From assembly GCA_029976075.1 (NCBI GenBank), contig JARKNW010000163.1:62001-126000 (forward strand): a DNA stretch of 64,000 nucleotides. Reading direction: 5' to 3'. The notes beneath the pieces are model-generated. The model worked only from the letters and a program-made list of their open reading frames with translations, made no database searches and had not been told where the DNA came from. Source of the DNA: Pleomorphomonas sp. GTDB taxonomy: Bacteria > Pseudomonadota > Alphaproteobacteria > Rhizobiales > Pleomorphomonadaceae. The translations under genes were made by a program, and so were the position numbers. This document shows, piece by piece, positions 26,873 to 35,236 of this stretch (positions within the stretch are counted from its first letter, which is position 1; the number at the start of each line of letters is the position of its first letter).

Positions 26873-27535
26873 ATGTATAGAGCTATCACTTTAGTATTGG
26901 TGGCGTTATGCACCTGCTCGATCGCGAAGGCTAATGAGTATTGTTATGACACATACGGCTCAAAAATAAGCAAAGTTAACGCCGAGCTTGGTGATTTACT
27001 TGCCAGACAGCAAGACTTAGATAATAAAATATCCGAACTGTTTAAAGAAATAAACGATCTTGCTATTTCTATGGCGCAAGAGTCAACTAAAACACCAATT
27101 GATTTGGAAAAAATAAAGTCAATCGGCGATTCAATTTCAAGAAAAGGACGATTAAAATCAGAGTATGAAGCAAGTGCCTATGCGAACACACAGAAGATAT
27201 ACAACCTAAAGCACGTAATACCATCAGATCTAGCCGGGGAGTTGCGTGGATGTGTTGAGGCTTCGGCCCCAATTAATAAGCTTGTAAATATTACTATTCA
27301 AGCTTTAGCAATTCTTTCGACCGGAGGGGCAAGTTTAGCGCTGCCCGAAAAAACACTATATGTTGATATGTCAGCCGTCCTAAACGGGTATCCGTTAGGA
27401 GGGCCACAATCTGTAGTTAATCAGGCCAGAGAAAGCGCCCTAAATGCACTCGGCATTGGCGGCGAAAACAACGACATTGGAAGAATTATTCGGGATCCGG
27501 GTAGTGTAATAAGAAGTTGCTTCGGGCTGTGCTGA
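26873..27535 (+). CDS. Hypothetical secreted protein (low-GC moron)
   Basis: A 220-residue protein with a signal peptide (YRAITLVLVALCTCSIAKA, cleavage before NEYC). A heptad-rich region at about 30-110 (LGDLLARQQDLDNKISELFKEI) probably forms a coiled coil, and a C-terminal part ends in CFGLC. Five or six cysteines could form periplasmic disulphides. Codon use is markedly AT-rich, unlike both host and phage structural genes, and the gene has its own promoter-like sequence and a perfect terminator. These are marks of a phage moron expressed in the lysogen. No family recognised. Confidence 0.7.
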   Translation: MYRAITLVLVALCTCSIAKANEYCYDTYGSKISKVNAELGDLLARQQDLDNKISELFKEINDLAISMAQESTKTPIDLEKIKSIGDSISRKGRLKSEYEASAYANTQKIYNLKHVIPSDLAGELRGCVEASAPINKLVNITIQALAILSTGGASLALPEKTLYVDMSAVLNGYPLGGPQSVVNQARESALNALGIGGENNDIGRIIRDPGSVIRSCFGLC

Positions 27536-27562
27536 TAATAATCAGCAGCAGTATAGATCTTA

Positions 27563-27590
27563 CTGGGCACATTCTGGTGCCCAGATTTTT
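27563..27590 (+). terminator. Strong intrinsic terminator after the low-GC moron
   Basis: A perfect 8-bp stem, CTGGGCAC-ATTCTG-GTGCCCAG, at 27563-27584, followed by ATTTTT. Confidence 0.9.
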
Positions 27591-27685
27591 ATCTGTTTCA
27601 AGGACACTTATGGCGACGCAACTCATCAGCCTCTTGAGAATTTGGGTGTCGACGTATTTGTTAGTCAGGATTAGTTAATGAGGCG

Positions 27686-27946
27686 ATGATGTCCACGATC
27701 AATATGCTTGACGCCAAGACGCACCTTTCCAAGCTTGTCGGCGACGTCAAAAGTGGCGCCGTCGACGAGGTCATCATTGCTCGCAACGGCAAGCCGGCGG
27801 CGAAGCTCGTGCCGATCGGCAAGGCACGGGGCGGCGGCAAGCGGCTGGGGTTACTGAAGGGGCGCTTCAAGGCGATGCCGCTCGAAGAGTTCAACGCCAG
27901 CGATGAAGCCGTCGCGACACTCTTCGGTGTTCAGGAGCACAACTGA
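27686..27946 (+). CDS. Phd/YefM-type antitoxin
   Basis: An 86-residue type II antitoxin. STINMLDAKTHLSKLVGDV is the Phd/YefM DNA-binding N-terminus (the more usual form is VNMLEAKTHLSRLV), followed by VIIARNGKPAAKLVPIG. The basic linker and C-terminal LKGRFKAMPLEEFN would wrap the toxin. Its partner, a PIN-domain toxin, starts 4 bp downstream but is broken. The antitoxin reading frame is intact, so it is now probably an orphan autorepressor. Confidence 0.88.
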   Translation: MMSTINMLDAKTHLSKLVGDVKSGAVDEVIIARNGKPAAKLVPIGKARGGGKRLGLLKGRFKAMPLEEFNASDEAVATLFGVQEHN

Positions 27947-27949
27947 TTT

Positions 27950-28130
27950 ATGCACATCTTGCTTGATACCCACGTGGCGATCTGGGCCTTGGTTTCACCT
28001 GACCTCATCCCGGATCACATTGCCAATCTCATCGCCGAAACGTAGAACGATATCTACGTGTCGGCAGCGAGTGTTTGGGAGACCGGCATCAACTTCACCC
28101 TCGGCAAGCCAAGCAGGTCAACGCGACCGA
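27950..28130 (+). pseudogene. Broken PIN-domain (VapC-type) toxin
   Basis: ATG 27950 opens HILLDTHVAIWALVSPDL, a clear VapC/PIN start with the first acidic residue (Asp6). The frame is stopped by TAG at 28043-28045; the same frame then continues NDIYVSAASVWETGINF, the next conserved PIN block. After LGKPS the frame loses similarity and a downstream frame shows only weak resemblance. The RNase toxin is therefore almost certainly inactive. The region from about 28140 to 28296 is AT-rich with no recognised gene. Confidence 0.85.
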
Positions 28131-28296
28131 CTTCTCATCAGAAATTGGCGACATCGTACAAACTTCATTATTATCAATATATTTCAAAGACTTATCTTAT
28201 ATTGTTGGCATCAAAAACCCAACATTCGGATCTTGCAAGAGGCAACTCGCCCCGCTATCTGTAATAACAGTCGTTATAACATGAGGTTCGAACTCC

Positions 28297-28524
28297 ATGG
28301 TTCTCGCTCTGAAGCTGACCAAGGTCGGCAACTCGGTCGGCAGCATCTTCCCAAAGGAGGTGATGGCGCGGCTTCATGTCGAGCAGGGTGATACCCTCTA
28401 CCTAACCGAAGCGCCAGGAGGCTTTCGGGTCACGCCCTACGAGCCGGAGTTCGAGGAGCAGATGGAGGCGGCCCGGCGGGTTATGAAGAAGCGCCGCAAC
28501 GTACTCCGCGAGCTGGCGAAGTGA
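28297..28524 (+). CDS. AbrB/MazE-type antitoxin
   Basis: A 75-residue swapped-hairpin antitoxin: ALKLTKVGNSVGSIFPKEVMARLHV is the AbrB/SpoVT DNA-binding fold, with LYLTEAPGGFRVTPY completing it. The C-terminal EQMEAARRVMKKRRNVLREL helix should bind the toxin. Its stop overlaps the GTG of the Doc-type toxin gene, so the pair is translationally coupled. It should repress its own operon. Confidence 0.9.
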   Translation: MVLALKLTKVGNSVGSIFPKEVMARLHVEQGDTLYLTEAPGGFRVTPYEPEFEEQMEAARRVMKKRRNVLRELAK

Positions 28525-28931
28525 CAGACGAAGCCAAGTTGCCGGTGATCTGGTTGAGCAAGGCCGTCGTGCTCGCGGCCCACGAAGAGCAGCTTTCCGA
28601 ACATGGTGGCGCCGTGGGCCTTAGGGATGACGGGCTACTGGAATCCGCCTTGGCGCGCCCGAAGCACCTCTTCTACTACACGGAACCCGAGCCCGACATT
28701 CCGGCTCTTGCCGCTTCCTATGCCTTCGGCATCGCGCGAGATCACCCGTTCACCGATGGCAACAAACGAACCTCGTTGGTTGTCGCCGAAACCTTCATGC
28801 TTCTCAACGGCATAGAGCTGGAAGCCGGCGACGCCGAGCTTCTGAGTACTTGGCTGCAACTTGCCGAGGGAGAAATCAGCGAAAGCAATTTGGCAGCTTG
28901 GCTCAGGGAACGAAGCGTGTCTCTCGGCTGA
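28521..28931 (+). CDS. Doc-type (death-on-curing) Fic toxin
   Basis: A 136-residue Fic/Doc toxin. The catalytic loop HPFTDGNKRTSLVVAETFM is intact, with His and Asn/Lys/Arg present, and GLRDDGLLESALARPKHLFYY is the usual N-terminal Doc block. Doc kinases inactivate EF-Tu by phosphorylation, which is family knowledge. It starts with GTG 28521, overlapping the AbrB antitoxin stop. Together they form a complete addiction module near the left end of the prophage. Confidence 0.92.
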   Translation: MTDEAKLPVIWLSKAVVLAAHEEQLSEHGGAVGLRDDGLLESALARPKHLFYYTEPEPDIPALAASYAFGIARDHPFTDGNKRTSLVVAETFMLLNGIELEAGDAELLSTWLQLAEGEISESNLAAWLRERSVSLG

Positions 28932-28938
28932 CAGAGCC

Positions 28939-29154
28939 TCACTTGCTCGCCATCGTCCACTTGATCAGCGTTGGAGCGTAGGTCGAAATCGCTCCGCCAA
29001 TGAACAGCAGAAGGCCGAGCAGGATCTTGGCGCCCTTCGCCTGATCGAGCAGGCTGTTGAGGTGTTCTACGGCATCGGCGAGCCGGCGGATATCCTCCCC
29101 CATCTGCTCGACCTTCACTTCCAGCGCGATCACTTTGTCGCGGGTATCGTCCAC
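28939..29154 (-). CDS. Phage holin-like small membrane protein
   Basis: A 71-residue protein. The N-terminal half is a charged coiled coil (KVIALEVKVEQMGEDIRRLADAVEHLNSLLDQ); the C-terminal half has one hydrophobic helix (ILLGLLLFIGGAISTYAPTLI). Such proteins lie in phage lysis cassettes, and this one is next to the spanins and endolysin, so a holin or anti-holin role is likely but unproven. It is the last gene of the leftward late block and is convergent with doc. Confidence 0.6.
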   Translation of the reverse strand: MDDTRDKVIALEVKVEQMGEDIRRLADAVEHLNSLLDQAKGAKILLGLLLFIGGAISTYAPTLIKWTMASK

Positions 29155-29218
29155 GGCAGCCCCCTGCTTTGTTAGAATAGACGGCGGAGCGCCCCGCCCC
29201 GCTGCCGGGATCGAGCGG

Positions 29219-29440
29219 TCACCGCAACCGCTTGATCATCTCGTCATTGCCGAGGATGCGCCGGAGCGCAGCCGGGTCCGTGTCAGCGAGACACACAGCC
29301 GCCGCCGGCTGGAGAGGCGTGACGAGTTTCAGTCCGTCACCGGGTCGGCCGGCCACCGTGCTGCAGGCCGAGACAGCCATCGCCACCACCGGCACGGCGG
29401 CAAAGCTCCTCAATCGTCTTTCGATCGAGCTTTTCATCAA
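29219..29440 (-). CDS. Rz1-like outer-membrane spanin lipoprotein
   Basis: A 73-residue lipoprotein precursor: SSIERRLRSFAAVPVVAMAVSACSTVAG contains a lipobox (VSAC) with the lipidated Cys near residue 26. The mature part is short and Pro/Ala rich. The gene starts inside the Rz-like frame and overlaps it by 104 bp in another frame, the classic Rz/Rz1 layout. It should act as the outer-membrane half of the spanin that disrupts the outer membrane at lysis. Confidence 0.75.
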   Translation of the reverse strand: MMKSSIERRLRSFAAVPVVAMAVSACSTVAGRPGDGLKLVTPLQPAAAVCLADTDPAALRRILGNDEMIKRLR

Positions 29441-29621
29441 TCACCACCCTTTCCCGGAGGCTTCCGATGCTTTCGGCGTTCTGCCGGGCAACCTCGGAAG
29501 CCGCGCCGGCGGCGTAGATGCGCCAAGCGGCCAGGCCGAGGCCGGCCGCCAGCGCGAGGAGGAGGAGTAGCCGCCAATCGCCTTTCACGAAGGCGAAGGC
29601 AGCAGCGAGCGCGGCGGTCAC
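29337..29621 (-). CDS. Rz-like inner-membrane spanin
   Basis: A 94-residue type II membrane protein. A hydrophobic N-terminal anchor (WRLLLLLALAAGLGLAAWRIY) is followed by a periplasmic helical region (ASEVARQNAESIGSLRERVVIDEKLDRKTIEEL). GTG 29621 overlaps the endolysin stop as GTGA, which decides the start. Paired with the embedded lipoprotein gene it forms a two-component spanin. Confidence 0.72.
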   Translation of the reverse strand: MTAALAAAFAFVKGDWRLLLLLALAAGLGLAAWRIYAAGAASEVARQNAESIGSLRERVVIDEKLDRKTIEELCRRAGGGDGCLGLQHGGRPTR

Positions 29622-30451
29622 GCCAGGGCCTCGGCGAGTTCGGCCCGGCGACGGCGCGCCCACCAACCGTAGACGGCGCCGCCGATAACCAGCGCAGCGG
29701 AGACGACGACAATGCCAGCGACGATGTTGGAGATGATCGGGCTACCCGAAGTCAGCGGAGTAAGCTGCTCCTGTGCAGTCTGGAGCGTGCCGAGAACGGT
29801 TGCGCCCGTGAAGAGACCGCCGCCGGTCGCCGCGTCGGCAATCGCCGCCGAGGGCGCCGCCTTGGCGTCGGCAGGCAGAGCCTTGCGAGCGCCGGCTGCG
29901 TCGTAGACCACTTCCGGCCCGACAGAGCCGCGCGCCCAAGCCTGCCCGATGGCGAGCACCTGCTTGAGGCGCGACGCCCACCCCTTGCCGAACTTCTTCC
30001 AGCCCTTGAGCGCCTTCAGGAAGGCCCTGCGAAGATCGAGGATCTTGGCGATCAGGCTATCATGGTCCTCAACGGCGTTGACGGCCGTGAGCGTTTCCGG
30101 CCCGACCAACCCGTCAACCTTGGTGAGACCGAGAGCCCGTTGCAGCCACTTCACCGACTGCCCCGGCCCGCTATGCACCCCACCATCGAGGACGACGAAG
30201 CCGACACCCGGCGGCAGTTGGTCACCCTTGATGAGATCCCAATAGCGGCTCTTGTAGATCGCCCGCGCCTCGTCATCGCTGATCAGGCGGACGCTCTGCC
30301 GGCCGGCGCCGACACTCTTACGATAGGTGTCGTAGACGGCTTGCGTGACGCCCTTGTTCGTGGCGCCGCCCGGATCATCCGGATCGTTCACAAAGCCCCC
30401 TTCAATCACCAGTTCCTTGGCAAGCGAGCGATCAAATTCGGCAACAGACAT
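29618..30451 (-). CDS. Phage endolysin, GH108-type muramidase with C-terminal membrane helices
   Basis: A 277-residue peptidoglycan hydrolase. The catalytic E-GG motif is LVIEGGFVNDPDDPGGATNKGVT near the N-terminus, followed by the PG_binding_3-type part (YWDLIKGDQLPPGVGFVVLDGGVHSGP...GLVGPETLTAV). Residues about 195-277 add an Ala-rich linker and hydrophobic stretches including NIVAGIVVVSAALVIGGAVYGWWARRRR. A C-terminal anchor of this kind is unusual and could tether the enzyme until release. It overlaps the Rz-like gene by 4 bp. Confidence 0.88.
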   Translation of the reverse strand: MSVAEFDRSLAKELVIEGGFVNDPDDPGGATNKGVTQAVYDTYRKSVGAGRQSVRLISDDEARAIYKSRYWDLIKGDQLPPGVGFVVLDGGVHSGPGQSVKWLQRALGLTKVDGLVGPETLTAVNAVEDHDSLIAKILDLRRAFLKALKGWKKFGKGWASRLKQVLAIGQAWARGSVGPEVVYDAAGARKALPADAKAAPSAAIADAATGGGLFTGATVLGTLQTAQEQLTPLTSGSPIISNIVAGIVVVSAALVIGGAVYGWWARRRRAELAEALA

Positions 30452-30473
30452 GGTTTGTCCTTTCCTCAGGGCA

Positions 30474-30497
30474 TGAAAAAACCCGCGCGAGGCGGGT
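30474..30497 (-). terminator. Intrinsic terminator within the late block, upstream of the endolysin gene
   Basis: On the minus strand, ACCCGCCTCGCGCGGGT forms a short GC-rich stem followed by TTTTTTCAT. It lies between the DUF4376-like gene and the endolysin gene. Confidence 0.7.
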
Positions 30498-30525
30498 CGA
30501 AACGGTCACCTATGTTTGGTCCGGT

Positions 30526-31059
30526 TCAGTCGGGCCAGCCGGCGGAAACGTCGATGGCGTCGAGGGCTTCCGCATCCTCAGCGGCAAGAGCCGCGTCCTT
30601 CAGGTCGCGACGGTGCTGGACGATGGCGGCGTAGTAGTCGCCAGCGGTCGCGGCGAGCGCCAAGCCGGCGGCTGGCGTGGCAAGAGGAATGCGGACATTC
30701 TCCATGGAGATCCAGCCGCGAGCGTAGCTTTCAGGCCATGGGAGGGCACCGGACGCGGCGGCGGTCGCCGTCGCCGCCATGGCGGTCAGATCGGCGCGGC
30801 TACCGTCATCGAGAGCAACATGCAGCCCGCCTTCGACCGGCGCGCCAGCAAGGAGGAGCGCATCAGTGTTGGCATTGATCGCGACGACTTTGTCAGCACG
30901 CATGCCGTCGAGTGTCGGTTCTGGAGAGTGGAAGGTGCTTCCATCGTGAAGCCATCCTGGGAAAACATCGTCAGGGGCTTCTACGGTTTCGACGCCTTCG
31001 GGAGGCGGGCAGAGGTAGACGACCCCGACGGTGCCATTGAGAATGGTAACGTGTTTCAT
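30526..31059 (-). CDS. DUF4376-like phage tail protein
   Basis: A 177-residue protein. An N-terminal 60 residues of unknown fold precede a C-terminal region that resembles phage DUF4376 (insertion and helical repeats around LTAMAATATAAASG, ISMENVRIPL and YYAAIVQHRRDLKDAA). DUF4376 proteins usually accompany tail fibres and may help fibre assembly. The start overlaps the preceding fibre gene by 4 bp. Confidence 0.6.
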   Translation of the reverse strand: MKHVTILNGTVGVVYLCPPPEGVETVEAPDDVFPGWLHDGSTFHSPEPTLDGMRADKVVAINANTDALLLAGAPVEGGLHVALDDGSRADLTAMAATATAAASGALPWPESYARGWISMENVRIPLATPAAGLALAATAGDYYAAIVQHRRDLKDAALAAEDAEALDAIDVSAGWPD

Positions 31060-31967
31060 GACAGTCTCTTGATTCTGAGCCGAGTAAAGACTTCCGGAAG
31101 TCCACTGGGGGAACTAACACCCAGCCCGTCACCGCCGGCCGATGCCGAGCCCGTATAATGCCGGACGACCACATCCGATTGTGCAGACAGGACAAATCGC
31201 CCCGCCCCTGAAGAGGAGTTGGACGCGCTATCCGAGCTTACGTTTCCGTATTCACTGCTTCCCAAGCAGAGAATCGCAGCGTGAGTGGTGTCATAAAGGA
31301 CCGTCCGGTGCCGCCCCGCCTGATTTGCAGGCGCATCCCATGCAGCCCCGTATGTGCCCGGCGGAAGCCTAGCCGCATTGCCTACAAGGGAAGCTCCAAT
31401 ATTGTTAACCAACACCGTATTCAGGGTTCGGATTTGCCATCCAGAGATAGATTGACCACCCGCCACGCCAGGGGCTTTCTGATCTTCCGCGATGAACCCC
31501 CATCCGGTCGACGACGCCGCAACCACAGCCGCCAGCTTTGCCGGGCTGATCGGGGCTTCTGTGGTGTCCGTTCCTGCCTTCCATGTATCCAGCGACAGAG
31601 AAACGAGATTGAGCAGACGATCGGCGGACAGATCACTCTCGGCCGGCTCGGCGTCGCTTCCGGCGACCCCGTCGAGCAACAGGCCCGCACCAACCTTCAG
31701 TTTGCGCGCCAGCGGCACGAACGCTGCTACCGGAACATGGGTCTCAGGGTTGATCGCGGCGATCGGAACGTCACTCTGTCCGTCGAAGAGATTGAGCAGC
31801 CACGTCGCACCACTGTCGTCGATCCACAGCATGCCCGGCTGCACATAGGCAGGCCTCGCCGCGCCCTTGTGGTTGGTCAGAAGCGCCGGCACCACGCCGT
31901 TGACGCGGGCAAGCAGCGTCGATCCGCTATCCTCGGGAGACAGCGGCTCATAGCCATATTGTGTCAT
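31056..31967 (-). CDS. Putative tail fibre/receptor-binding protein
   Basis: A 303-residue protein directly downstream of gene J, the usual position of a side-fibre or tip adaptor. The N-terminal part has the rhizobial-phage pattern MLWIDDSGATWLLNLFDGQSDVPI. The rest is rich in Gly/Ser/Ala and beta-prone (e.g. SASNSSSGAGRFVLSAQSDVVVRHYTGS), typical of fibre tips. It probably contacts the host surface. No catalytic motif seen. Confidence 0.65.
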   Translation of the reverse strand: MTQYGYEPLSPEDSGSTLLARVNGVVPALLTNHKGAARPAYVQPGMLWIDDSGATWLLNLFDGQSDVPIAAINPETHVPVAAFVPLARKLKVGAGLLLDGVAGSDAEPAESDLSADRLLNLVSLSLDTWKAGTDTTEAPISPAKLAAVVAASSTGWGFIAEDQKAPGVAGGQSISGWQIRTLNTVLVNNIGASLVGNAARLPPGTYGAAWDAPANQAGRHRTVLYDTTHAAILCLGSSEYGNVSSDSASNSSSGAGRFVLSAQSDVVVRHYTGSASAGGDGLGVSSPSGLPEVFTRLRIKRLS

Positions 31968-31975
31968 TGATCACC

Positions 31976-34900
31976 TCAGGTTCTAAGCTGTCCGTAGCCG
32001 GCAGCCACATAGTCGAAGGTTCGCGCCACGGCCGCGCCGCTGGCATCGCGGAAGGCGATCGAGAAGCCGCCTTCGCCCTTGTCGGTCAGGTCGTAATAGT
32101 CGCCGGTCGCCATGCCTTGCGCTGATACGGAAAGCCCGGTCAGTCGCTTGTAGGCGGGCGAGAAGTCCACCCGCAGGCCTTCGGCCGGCACGGCGAGGTC
32201 ATTGCCACTGACGATGCGATCGGGCATGTCGACCAGGAGCCGCGCCCGGCTGACCACGGGCGTGATGGCCGGCGCCCCGCTCGTCAGCACCAACCGGCTT
32301 TGGAAGGCACGAGCGACGACGTCGCCGGTCGCCGCCTCCCGCCAGTCGCTCCACGTCGGGTCGGCCTCGGGATCATCGGTGGTGGTGGAGATCTCCATCA
32401 CCACACCCCACTGCGTCGAGCTGGCGCCCGATAGGCTCTCGACGTCGCGAAGCCGGCCCCATGCTCCGACCGAGTTGTCGTGGCTGTCACCCGAGGCGAG
32501 GATCTCCGGCGTGATACGGCTGGTGAAGATCTCGCCGAGATCGAGCACGGTCTCGCTGGTGTAGATGCCCATGGGACGGATGCCGTTGACGCCGTAAGCG
32601 ATGCTCTTCACCGCTTCGAGGCTGGACCAGTCGGCGAGCTTGTCGACGCTGTCGAGCCGCAAGGCGCCGCCTGTAGCATAGGTGCCCTCATGGTCGCCGG
32701 ACCAAGCCGGGCCATCGGCGATCTCATCGACGACGTTGCGTGCCGCCCCTTCCACCGTCGAGACGATCAGCGCCGCCGCAAGGCTTTCGACGCCCTGCGT
32801 GCTCACCGCCTTGATGAGGTAGGTTCCCGGCCGGGTCGGCACCTGGACGCCGGTAGCGGTCACATGCGGCAGCAGCACGGCCGCGCTGCCCCAGGTGGCG
32901 CCGCCGATGCTTGGTGTGTAGCGCACCAGGTAGTGCGACAGGTTGAGCGAGCCGACCGCTCGCCATGACAGCGTCGAGAGATCGCCGAGCACGGCAATGC
33001 CGAACCCGCCGACATCATCAGGCGGCGCGTTGATGCTGGAGATCAACAGAGCCGGCGTCTCCAGCCATTGCGAGCGCAAACCGCCGAGCGAGCCGACCGA
33101 TTGAATCCGGAAGCGATAAAGCCCCGGCAAGAGGTCCATGACGTCGATCGACGCCGAGGAGGTCGAGCCGGCCGGCGCCCATTCGAGATCCGGCGCCTTG
33201 ATCTGTACCTCGAAGCGTTCGGTTCGCGCATCGTCCGGCGGCGTCCAGCCGATGGTCGCCGCGCCGCGTACCGTCGTGCCGCCGGCAAGGTAGAGATATT
33301 CCCGCACGGATATGTTGGTCGGCGCGGCGAGCGGCCCCTTGGGATAGGCGGAGAAGGACGGCTTTTCGAGAACGAGGCCCTGCTCGACGCGGAGATATTT
33401 GGTCTCGTCATACTCCAGCGCCGAGATGTCGAACTGATGCTTTTCCGCTTCGGTGACCGACAGCACGCGGAACGGACGCGGCACAACTAGGGACACAACC
33501 CAGAGCGCACCCGCGACCGGCGCCGCCGGCAGCGCCGAGGCGAGCGACAGCGTCTCCGTCTCGCCGCCCCCGTTGGTCACATCACGATCGGCGAGCGAGC
33601 CATCGGGCATCACGACGGTGGCCGAATAGCTCTCGCCTTCGCCAAGCGTCACCGGGGCATCGAGTGTCAGCGTTTTCAGATCCTCGGAGACGCCAGCCAG
33701 CCGACCACCGAAGCGCACGCCGGCATAGGAGGGATCGGCGATCAGCACCACGTCGCCCGGCACCACGTCGGCATGGTCGAGGCCAGCGCGATAGGTTCCA
33801 ACTTCGGTTTCGTTCTGCTCGGTGTCGAGCAACCGGGTGCCGTAGCGGTGCGCCTGTCCGCGTGAGGTGCAGCCGATCGCCTGGATCTCGGTTGGCCGCG
33901 CGCCATAGAGCGCGATGGCGTCGGGATCTTCCACCACCTCGATCGCCGGTTTGAAGCTGTTTTCCGGATCGCGCCATTGCACCAGCACTTGAGTGTGGCG
34001 AGCGCTCAACGCCGAGCCCTGATAGGTGAAGGTGCCGTCGATGACGTTGGCCTGCGTCACCAGCTTGCGCGCTTCCGTCGGCTTGTCGCACACCGGCATG
34101 ATGGAGCCGGCGCCCCAATAGACGACGCCGCGGAACACGCCGGCCATGGCGGTGAGCACGTTGATCGCCTCGTCGCGCTCGGAGATCATGCCGTTGAAGG
34201 TGAAGCGCGGTTCCTTGCCGCCGAAGCCGTCGTCGATCAACTCGTCACAGTAGCGGCCGATCTCGTAGAGTTCCCACTTGGTCAGGGAATAGAGATCCGG
34301 GAACGTGACCGAGAAGCCGGCGAGATACTTCTTGAGGCCATAGCGGTCATTGTCGGTCAGGTCATAGAAGATCCACGCCGGATTGTCGGAGACCGCCCGC
34401 TTGAAGGTGCCATCCCAGATCCCATCATAGACGCGCGTCTCCGGATCGTAGTTCGCCGGCACCTGGATTTCGATCCCTGCCCAATCGGCCGTCACGGTCG
34501 GGATGGACGAGGTGCCGAATGACGAGGCATCGACCACGAGGCCGAGCATGGCGCTGTCGGGATAGGTGAGCCGGTAATCCTCGATGACCGTGAAGGACGA
34601 CCAATAGGTGGCGTTGAGAGAGGTGGTGCCATTGGAATCCTCGGAGAGCCGCCGCACACGCACATACCAAGGCCCCGTCCCCGGAAGGTCGAAGCGATAG
34701 GCGCGGACATAGGGCGAGGTGCATTTGCCGGAGATCGTGTCGGTTCGCACGACGGTCCAGGTGCCGCCCTCGTTGCGGCAGTCAATGGCGATCGAAACCG
34801 AGTTGCCCTGGACGGCGCCGGAACTCGTATCCGTCTTGGTCAGCGACGGCAGGCGGATCGAGACGCGCGCCGCCGTGGCGTCGAGGTTGGTGATCGCCTG

Positions 34901-35236
34901 TGTGATCGAGACGTTCTTCTTGACCTCGGCGCCGACCGACACTTCGGTTTCGACGGCCGGAAAGCCCGACATCGGCGTCTGGTCCGGCAGGCCGATCCGT
35001 GTCTCGAAGCTCACGCCCTCGAAGTTGTAACTACCATCGGCATTCTGCACCGGCACGTCGTCGCAATAGATCGACTTGGCACCGTTCACCAGGCCACCGG
35101 TCACGCCCTCCGACATCAGGAAGAGCAACCGAAGCGTCTGCTTCGCCCTCAAGGTATTGGGCGATTCCGAATAGCCGCCGCCGGAACCCGACTTGCCGCC
35201 GCCGGCGCCGGTCAGCCGAACATCATGGAAGCTCAT
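31976..35236 (-). CDS. Phage tail tip protein J (host specificity)
   Basis: A 1086-residue central tail fibre. The N-terminal AGGGKSGSGGGYSESPNTLRAKQ and LFLMSEGVTGGLVNGAKSIYCDDVPVQN blocks are the lambda-J-type start. A large baseplate-hub-like middle domain follows (ARHTQVLVQWRDPENSF, IGCTSRGQAHRYGTRLLDTEQNE), then fibronectin-III-like repeats about 640-830 and a variable C-terminal region. It determines receptor recognition and closes the tail tip. It overlaps the gene I stop by 4 bp. Confidence 0.92.
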   Translation of the reverse strand: MSFHDVRLTGAGGGKSGSGGGYSESPNTLRAKQTLRLLFLMSEGVTGGLVNGAKSIYCDDVPVQNADGSYNFEGVSFETRIGLPDQTPMSGFPAVETEVSVGAEVKKNVSITQAITNLDATAARVSIRLPSLTKTDTSSGAVQGNSVSIAIDCRNEGGTWTVVRTDTISGKCTSPYVRAYRFDLPGTGPWYVRVRRLSEDSNGTTSLNATYWSSFTVIEDYRLTYPDSAMLGLVVDASSFGTSSIPTVTADWAGIEIQVPANYDPETRVYDGIWDGTFKRAVSDNPAWIFYDLTDNDRYGLKKYLAGFSVTFPDLYSLTKWELYEIGRYCDELIDDGFGGKEPRFTFNGMISERDEAINVLTAMAGVFRGVVYWGAGSIMPVCDKPTEARKLVTQANVIDGTFTYQGSALSARHTQVLVQWRDPENSFKPAIEVVEDPDAIALYGARPTEIQAIGCTSRGQAHRYGTRLLDTEQNETEVGTYRAGLDHADVVPGDVVLIADPSYAGVRFGGRLAGVSEDLKTLTLDAPVTLGEGESYSATVVMPDGSLADRDVTNGGGETETLSLASALPAAPVAGALWVVSLVVPRPFRVLSVTEAEKHQFDISALEYDETKYLRVEQGLVLEKPSFSAYPKGPLAAPTNISVREYLYLAGGTTVRGAATIGWTPPDDARTERFEVQIKAPDLEWAPAGSTSSASIDVMDLLPGLYRFRIQSVGSLGGLRSQWLETPALLISSINAPPDDVGGFGIAVLGDLSTLSWRAVGSLNLSHYLVRYTPSIGGATWGSAAVLLPHVTATGVQVPTRPGTYLIKAVSTQGVESLAAALIVSTVEGAARNVVDEIADGPAWSGDHEGTYATGGALRLDSVDKLADWSSLEAVKSIAYGVNGIRPMGIYTSETVLDLGEIFTSRITPEILASGDSHDNSVGAWGRLRDVESLSGASSTQWGVVMEISTTTDDPEADPTWSDWREAATGDVVARAFQSRLVLTSGAPAITPVVSRARLLVDMPDRIVSGNDLAVPAEGLRVDFSPAYKRLTGLSVSAQGMATGDYYDLTDKGEGGFSIAFRDASGAAVARTFDYVAAGYGQLRT

